A stretch of 6,631 bases of DNA, taken from contig CALJZV010000420.1 in assembly GCA_937983475.1 (NCBI GenBank), positions 1 through 6,631 on the forward strand. Reading direction: 5' to 3'. The stretch comes from an uncultured Verrucomicrobiales bacterium (GTDB lineage: Bacteria; Verrucomicrobiota; Verrucomicrobiia; Limisphaerales; JACDHS01). A model generated the notes under the pieces. That model did not search any database. It was not told the origin of the DNA and was given only the letters and a program-made list of their open reading frames with translations. Positions 1-6,631 of this stretch are shown here, piece after piece (position 1 is the stretch's first letter; every line of letters starts with the position of its first letter). The position numbers and the translations under genes are program-made.

Positions 1-1
1 C

Positions 2-2434
2 GTCGTCGACGAGGCGGGCGTGACGGAGCGGCGTACTCCGTATTCCATGGTCACGGCCGCCGGCGCGCCGGTTGTCCCGGCGGACATGACTGACGACGAA
101 GCTTTAATTAACCAATGGCTCGCGGACGATTTGCAGGCCAAAGCCGGTGACACGCTTTCGTTGCGATACTTTGTCATGGGTCGAGACAACCGGCTGGAGG
201 AGCGGACCAATGTTTTCAGGGTGCGCGCAGTGATTCCGATGGAGGGCATTCATGGCGACCGCGAGCTGATGCCGGAATTTCCCGGCATCGCCAAGGCCGA
301 AAAAACCGAGCACTGGGACGCGGGCTTCCCGGTGGACATGAAGAAAATCCGCCCCAAGGACGAGGCTTATTGGGAGGCCCATCGCGGTACGCCCAAGGCC
401 TTCATCACGCTGGCTGCCAGCCAGAAAATGTGGTCCAACCGGTTCGGCAACTTCACCGCAGTGCGGTTTTTTGAAAACACCAACGTGACCAAATCGCGGG
501 TGGAATCGGCGATTCTTGGTAAAATAAACCCTGCTGACGTGGGCCTTTATTTTCAGCCCGTGCGCGAGCAGGCATTGGCCGCCAGCTCGCAGGCGCAGGA
601 CTTTGGCGGGCTTTTTCTGGGGTTCAGTTTCTTCCTCATTGTCGCGGCGCTGATTCTCATGTCGCTGCTGTTTCAGTTCCATTTGGAGCAGCGCTCTCCG
701 GAAATCGGCACGCTTTTGGCGGTGGGTTACCGGCCCGCGCAGGTGCGACGGATGTTGTTGGCCGAAGGCGCGGCGCTGGCGCTGCTGGGAGGAGGCATCG
801 GCGCGGCATGCGGTATTTTTTACGCCAAGGCCATGCTGCGCGGCCTGGCCACCATCTGGAGCGACGCGGTGGCGGGCTCCGCGCTTCATTTTTTCATCAC
901 TCCGGCAACGGTCATTACCGGCGCGCTGGCGAGCGTGGCCGTGAGTGTGTTGACCATCTGGCTGGTGTTGAGAAAGCAGGCCAGGCGTCCTGCGCGGGAA
1001 CTGCTCGTTGCGGAAACGGGCGATTTGCAGCCTTCGATTGCCGCCGACTCCCGCCGCCGTTGGGCCGAAGCCATTGCCGTGGTTTGCATTCTGTCCGCCG
1101 TGGGCCTCGTGGGTTTTGCGATTGCAAAGGAACTGACCGGAGCGGCCGGCATTTTCTTTGGCGGCGGGGCGCTGCTGCTGACGGGAGGAATTGCCTTGGC
1201 CGCAGTGATTCTCAAGCGGCTGGGGGCTGCCTCAACCGCCAGGCAATTGACATTGACGGGCCTGGCAGTGCGCGGTTGCACGCGGCGGCGCAAGCGCAGC
1301 CTGGCGACGTTGGCGCTCTTGGCCAGCGGCACGTTTCTCATGGTGGCCGTGAGCGCGTTTCGATTGTCGGAGGGCGACCCGGCGCAACGCGCCTCGGGCA
1401 CCGGCGGCTTCGCGCTGATTGGAGAAACCACGCTGCCAGTTGTGCAGAATCTCAACGAGCCTGCCGGGCGCGAGTTTTTCGCGCTTCCGAAGGGTCCGAT
1501 GGACGGGGTCGAGTTTGTGGGCTTTCGGGTGCGCGAAGGCGACGACGCCAGTTGCCTCAATCTCAACCGCGCGCAGCAGCCGCGTTTGCTGGGCGTCAAT
1601 CCGGAGGAACTGGCCCGGCGCAACGCGTTCACGTTCGCGGGCGTTGCCAAGGGGTTTCCGGAAAATGAACCGTGGCGGTTGCTGGAGGCCGCCCGCTCGC
1701 AAGCGCTGCTGCAACCCGGCGAGATTACCGCCATCGGGGACGCGGCCTCAATTCAATGGGCGCTGGGCAAGAAGCTCGGCGACACGCTCGATTACACCGA
1801 CGAGCGCGGCAACCGTTTCAAGCTGCGTCTGGTTGCGGGTGTGGCCAATTCCATTTTGCAGGGCAGCCTGATTATTGACGAAGCGGAGTTTGTGAAACGG
1901 TTTCCGGGCGTGAGCGGCTATCGAATGTTCCTGGTGGACGCGCCGTCGAAAAATATCAGCGACCTTTCGGGCGCGCTGGTGCGCGGCCTGCGCGACACCG
2001 GGCTGGAACTGACACCCGCCGCGCAGCGGTTGGCCGCCTTCAACGCCGTGCAAAACACGTATCTCAACACGTTTCAGGTTCTGGGCGGGCTTGGGCTGCT
2101 GCTGGGCAGCGCCGGCCTGGGCGTGGTGGTGTTGCGCAATGTGCTGGAGCGCCGCGCCGAGCTGGGGCTGATGCAGGCCGTTGGATTTCGCCGCCGCGTG
2201 TTGAAGAAACTGGTGCTGGTGGAGCATGCCGCGCTGTTGGCGGGCGGGCTGGCGCTGGGCGTCCTCGCGGCGGTGGTGGCCATATTGCCGGAGTTCCTTT
2301 CCGTTGGAGGCCAGCCGCCGCTGTTCCTGCTGCTGACCCTGGGAGCCGTGTTTCTCAGCGGCTTGATCTGGACGTGGCTTGCGACGCGGTTTGCGTTGCG
2401 CGGAGAATTGCTCAAGGCATTGCGAAACGAATAA
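2..2434 (+). CDS. ABC transporter permease with two FtsX/MacB-type modules (5' end outside window)
   Basis: This is the membrane subunit of an ABC transporter of the FtsX/MacB/LolCE type, which couples ATP hydrolysis by a separate ATPase to work on envelope substrates without forming a classic channel. The frame is open to the left edge, so the GTG at base 20 is probably internal and the true start lies outside. Numbering from that GTG, residues 1-190 are the rest of a first periplasmic (MacB_PCD-like) domain. Hydrophobic segments lie near 196-220, 247-268, 291-317, 350-370, 375-397, 427-447, 686-706, 735-758 and 766-788. A second extracytoplasmic domain spans about 448-683. The two FtsX modules resemble each other: HLEQRSPEIGTLLAVGYRPAQ near 221-241 matches VLERRAELGLMQAVGFRRR near 708-726. 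With one missing N-terminal helix this gives the ten-helix layout of duplicated permeases. The substrate cannot be told. The family call is firm; the role is unknown. Confidence 0.9.
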   Translation, partial: VVDEAGVTERRTPYSMVTAAGAPVVPADMTDDEALINQWLADDLQAKAGDTLSLRYFVMGRDNRLEERTNVFRVRAVIPMEGIHGDRELMPEFPGIAKAEKTEHWDAGFPVDMKKIRPKDEAYWEAHRGTPKAFITLAASQKMWSNRFGNFTAVRFFENTNVTKSRVESAILGKINPADVGLYFQPVREQALAASSQAQDFGGLFLGFSFFLIVAALILMSLLFQFHLEQRSPEIGTLLAVGYRPAQVRRMLLAEGAALALLGGGIGAACGIFYAKAMLRGLATIWSDAVAGSALHFFITPATVITGALASVAVSVLTIWLVLRKQARRPARELLVAETGDLQPSIAADSRRRWAEAIAVVCILSAVGLVGFAIAKELTGAAGIFFGGGALLLTGGIALAAVILKRLGAASTARQLTLTGLAVRGCTRRRKRSLATLALLASGTFLMVAVSAFRLSEGDPAQRASGTGGFALIGETTLPVVQNLNEPAGREFFALPKGPMDGVEFVGFRVREGDDASCLNLNRAQQPRLLGVNPEELARRNAFTFAGVAKGFPENEPWRLLEAARSQALLQPGEITAIGDAASIQWALGKKLGDTLDYTDERGNRFKLRLVAGVANSILQGSLIIDEAEFVKRFPGVSGYRMFLVDAPSKNISDLSGALVRGLRDTGLELTPAAQRLAAFNAVQNTYLNTFQVLGGLGLLLGSAGLGVVVLRNVLERRAELGLMQAVGFRRRVLKKLVLVEHAALLAGGLALGVLAAVVAILPEFLSVGGQPPLFLLLTLGAVFLSGLIWTWLATRFALRGELLKALRNE

Positions 2435-2446
2435 TCTTACGAATAA

Positions 2447-3130
2447 ATGAAAAGCATGACCTCGATATTGAAATGGCGGCACAACGGCGGCGGGTTGAAT
2501 GGCGCCGCGCTGGCGATGTGCCTGGCTTTCCAGTGCGCCATGGTCGGCGCCGCGCCGCTTTACCAGAATGATTTTGAAAAGGCCGACGCGGGCAAAGTCC
2601 CGGAGGAATTCCTGGTGCTCGATGGCTTGTTTGCCGTGAAGGAGGAGAACGGCAACAAGGTGCTGGAACTGCCCGGCGCGCCTTTAGACAGCTTCGGCGT
2701 GCTGTTCGGGCCGACCGAGAAATCGGGCGTGGCCGTGGAGGCGAAGATTTTCGGGACCGGCAAAGGGCGGCGTTACCCGACTTTTGGCGTGGGACTCAAC
2801 GGCGTGGGCGGTTACCGGCTGCAAATCTCTCCCGGCAAGAAACTGCTGGAGCTCTACAAGGGCGACGACGTGGTGGCGAGCGTTCCGTGCGAATGGAAAA
2901 GCGGCGGGTGGACGCACCTGTGGCTACAGGTTCGTCCGGTGAAGGAGGGCGAAGTGGCGGTGGAGGGCAAAATCTGGGGTGCCGGGGAAACCCAGCCGGA
3001 CAAGTGGCAGCTTACATTTTCTGACAAGTCGCCGGCGGCTGCCGGCCGGGCCTCGATCTGGGGCAGCCCGTATTCAGGGACGCCCATTCAATTCGACCAG
3101 CTCGCCGTGCATCGGGTTTCGGATAAATGA
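2447..3130 (+). CDS. Small secreted protein, probable LamG/concanavalin-like jelly-roll fold
   Basis: A 227-residue protein of unknown function, probably exported. The N-terminus has basic residues (K2, K9, R11), a hydrophobic stretch at about 18-35 and a likely signal peptidase I site after GAA at residues 34-36, just before PLYQNDFE. The mature part opens with a YQNDFEKADAGKVPEEF-type start and continues with alternating short strands rich in G, W and aromatic residues. It ends in FDQLAVHRV. This pattern is familiar from LamG/DUF1080-like beta-sandwich domains of Verrucomicrobiota and Planctomycetota, which often bind carbohydrate, but no catalytic residues can be named. An in-frame TAA directly precedes the ATG, so the start is this ATG or the one three codons later; neither has a clear Shine-Dalgarno. 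It begins 12 bases after the permease stop, suggesting co-transcription and perhaps translational coupling. The CDS is convincing; the fold is inferred from sequence style. Confidence 0.6.
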   Translation: MKSMTSILKWRHNGGGLNGAALAMCLAFQCAMVGAAPLYQNDFEKADAGKVPEEFLVLDGLFAVKEENGNKVLELPGAPLDSFGVLFGPTEKSGVAVEAKIFGTGKGRRYPTFGVGLNGVGGYRLQISPGKKLLELYKGDDVVASVPCEWKSGGWTHLWLQVRPVKEGEVAVEGKIWGAGETQPDKWQLTFSDKSPAAAGRASIWGSPYSGTPIQFDQLAVHRVSDK

Positions 3131-3172
3131 AACCCTGAAACGACCGAAATTTTGGCGGCCTTTGGCGAGCGT

Positions 3173-5656
<2,484 letters not shown>

Positions 5657-5701
5657 AAAGCCTGGTTGTTTTTAATGAATGGAATGGTTGTTTGGACGCT
5701 T

Positions 5702-6115
5702 TTATGCATGGGACCGCAGGGGCAGGTAGATCCATAGCAGACCGTTCTTTTGCTCGGTGACAATCTGCGCCGGCTCCACTTCCTGCGGCAGGAAAATTTC
5801 CCGGTCAAACTTGCCGTAATCAATCTCCATCGCGAGCACCTGCATGGTCTTTTGGTCCGGGCACGGCTCGGGCGGCAGGCGAACCCCGCGCAGGCGCAGG
5901 CTCAAGGCCTTGACCTGCAATTGCACCGACGACGCCTCGACGCCCGCCAAATCCACGCAGATGGAAATGCACTCGCTGCACCGGTAGGCGTTGATGGACG
6001 GCTGCCACGTTTCCTGTGGGGCAAACGGCGAGACACGCACGTGGGTTAAATGCCACGCAATATGGCTCAACTCGCTTGAGAGCCGTTTCCATCGGGTGCG
6101 GCGAAAGTCATCCAT
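5702..6115 (-). CDS. Hsp20-family small heat shock protein (alpha-crystallin domain)
   Basis: A 137-residue ATP-independent holdase chaperone of the small heat shock protein family, expected in the cytoplasm. Small heat shock proteins bind unfolding proteins and hold them for refolding or degradation. The alpha-crystallin domain covers about 37-133. Family marks are WQPSINAY at 37-44, VDLAGVE at 54-60 (the usual DLPGV position), LRLRGVR at 73-79, a MEIDYGKFDREIFLP segment at 96-110, and NGLLWIYLPL at 124-133. The N-terminal arm is short (about 36 residues). The C-terminal tail stops at RSHA and lacks the IXI motif that usually helps oligomer assembly. Cysteines 46, 49 and 53 form a CxxCxxxC cluster, with another at 85. 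An in-frame TAA two codons before the ATG fixes the start, but no Shine-Dalgarno is visible. lon follows after 45 bases on the same strand, which supports a shared proteostasis role. Family assignment is strong; oligomeric behaviour is unknown. Confidence 0.93.
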   Translation of the reverse strand: MDDFRRTRWKRLSSELSHIAWHLTHVRVSPFAPQETWQPSINAYRCSECISICVDLAGVEASSVQLQVKALSLRLRGVRLPPEPCPDQKTMQVLAMEIDYGKFDREIFLPQEVEPAQIVTEQKNGLLWIYLPLRSHA

Positions 6116-6277
6116 GATCGTTTAATTTCTGTAAACCACCTTACCAACTCCGCAACCCGCTGTCCAACGGGGTGATGGGGCGGGGTGCGCTTCTAGGCAG
6201 GACCAGAAACCATAAACCGACCCAAACACAAACTTTCGGAAAAGGTCGCTCGAAGCCTTTAATAACTCGTTCAGAAC
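6116..6277. other. Intergenic region between the LRR gene and hsp20; probable hsp20-lon promoter region
   Basis: This 162-base non-coding stretch is the only gap in the window large enough to hold a promoter for the hsp20-lon pair. On the minus strand there is CCCCATCA (6180-6173), like the -10 element of heat-shock sigma-32 promoters. CTAGAA (6196-6191) resembles its CTTGAA -35 element, but the 10-base spacing is shorter than the usual 13-14. No CIRCE inverted repeat (TTAGCACTC/GAGTGCTAA) is present. A weak 5-bp inverted repeat AAAGG/CCTTT sits at 6241-6260. No convincing sigma-70 pair was found. Confidence 0.4.
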
Positions 6278-6631
6278 CTATCGGATGATCCTACAGTGGG
6301 GCAACGTGCGTTTCAGTTCTGCGAGGAACTCTTCGCTTACCTTCGTGCCGCGTAAGTCTAGGCGTCGGAGCTTGACGAGGCTGCCCAATGCTTTCAAACC
6401 TGCGTCACTAATCTGCGTGCCAGACAAATTGAGGAATTGGAGCGCGGTGAGTTTGCCCAGGTCTTTCAAGCCAGCGTCGCTCACCTGCGTGCCAGACAAA
6501 TTGAGGCTATGGAGCGCGGTGAGTTTGCCCAGGTCCTTCAAGCCCGCGTCGCTCACCTGTGTTCCACCTAAGCCGAGGTATTGGAGGGCCGTGAGTTTGC
6601 CCAGGTTGTCCTTCAAGCTCGCATCACTGAT
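6278..6631 (-). CDS. Leucine-rich-repeat protein, C-terminal part (5' end outside window)
   Basis: The 3' end of a bacterial leucine-rich-repeat gene, whose product probably forms a curved solenoid for protein binding. The frame stays open through the right edge (ISDASLKDN before the TTG at 6616-6614), so that TTG is not a real start and an unknown N-terminal part is missing. The visible part holds three 24-residue repeats of the form LTALxxLxLSGTQVSDAGLKDLGK, a fourth degenerate one (LVKLRRLDLRGTKVSEEFLAEL), and a cap ending in LPHCRIIR. This GTxVSDxGLxxL repeat style is common in Planctomycetota and Verrucomicrobiota proteins, where it may be attached to kinase, secreted or other domains; which applies here cannot be seen. 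The stop (TAG) is 162 bases upstream of hsp20. GC in two 60-base samples is about 53-55%, below the other genes. Repeat family is certain; function unknown. Confidence 0.93.
   Translation of the reverse strand: MSDASLKDNLGKLTALQYLGLGGTQVSDAGLKDLGKLTALHSLNLSGTQVSDAGLKDLGKLTALQFLNLSGTQISDAGLKALGSLVKLRRLDLRGTKVSEEFLAELKRTLPHCRIIR
6402..6620. repeat. Tandem 72-base coding repeat of the LRR gene (three units)
   Basis: Units run 6402-6473 (72 bases), 6474-6545 (72) and 6546-6620 (75), and a fourth unit starts at 6621. By hand count the first two agree at 64 of 72 positions. The third shares its first 14 bases with the second, then diverges before rejoining. The extra three bases in the third unit add one Asn (KDNLGK instead of KDLGK), giving a 25-residue repeat. 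Each unit encodes one leucine-rich repeat, so the DNA repeat and protein repeat coincide, pointing to in-frame duplication. Confidence 0.9.

Noticed and set aside
104..889. Open frames on the minus strand opposite the permease (also 886-1734 and 1748-2482)
   Set aside because: They overlap the clear FtsX-type coding frame, are rich in Arg, Gln, His and Ala without motifs, and are typical shadows in GC-rich DNA.
2513..2536. Lipoprotein signal in the secreted protein (cysteines at residues 25 and 30)
   Set aside because: The residues before each Cys (LAM and AFQ) do not fit the lipobox, which needs Gly, Ala or Ser just before Cys. A signal peptidase I site after residue 36 fits better.
3131..3172. 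Possible bidirectional terminator in the gap between the two convergent genes
   Set aside because: Only a 3-bp GCC/GGC stem and an imperfect CCGAAATTTTGG palindrome are present, with no GC-rich hairpin followed by a T run. Three copies of GCCAAA on the minus strand here are probably chance.
6241..6260. Inverted repeat AAAGG/CCTTT after the LRR stop as a terminator
   Set aside because: The stem is only 5 bp, with a 10-base loop and no proper U tract, so it is too weak to call.
6116..6277. CIRCE/HrcA operator upstream of hsp20
   Set aside because: No TTAGCACTC-N9-GAGTGCTAA-like inverted repeat is present; TTACCAACTC at 6131-6140 has no matching partner arm.

Overview
The window is GC-rich (about 65-70% in short stretches I counted by hand) and densely coded. 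It holds five protein genes. Two are read rightwards (2-3130) and three leftwards (3173-6631), meeting head-on at a 42-base gap. No RNA gene, insertion sequence, CRISPR array or phage gene is visible. The best guess at origin is a Verrucomicrobiota-type bacterium, possibly of the Pedosphaera/Limisphaera kind. This rests on the mix of a large two-FtsX permease, a secreted jelly-roll-like protein, a 24-residue leucine-rich-repeat protein ending in LPHCRI, and weak ribosome binding sites. It is an inference from gene style, not a proven assignment.

Left part: the 3' portion of a large ABC-transporter permease with two FtsX/MacB modules runs in from the left edge. Twelve bases after its stop codon lies a gene for a small secreted protein, probably with a beta-sandwich (LamG/concanavalin-like) fold. 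The two are most likely one transcription unit, acting at or outside the cytoplasmic membrane. The ATPase and the first membrane helix of the permease must lie further left, outside the window.

Middle and right part: read leftwards, an Hsp20-family small heat shock protein is followed after 45 bases by a complete LonA protease. Together they look like a protein quality-control operon, in which a holdase keeps damaged proteins soluble and an ATP-driven protease degrades them. The lon gene has two possible starts nine codons apart, with a perfect 12-base palindrome between them. That palindrome could form a hairpin placing an AGGAG motif at ideal distance from the second start.

Right edge: upstream of hsp20, on the same strand and separated by 162 bases, is the 3' end of a leucine-rich-repeat gene built from 72-base units, two of them nearly identical. 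Its base composition is lower in GC than that of the other genes.

I did not find a clearly new biological system here. The most worthwhile leads are the lon start region, the cysteine cluster in Hsp20, the lysine-rich Lon tail, and the pairing of the permease with the secreted protein.
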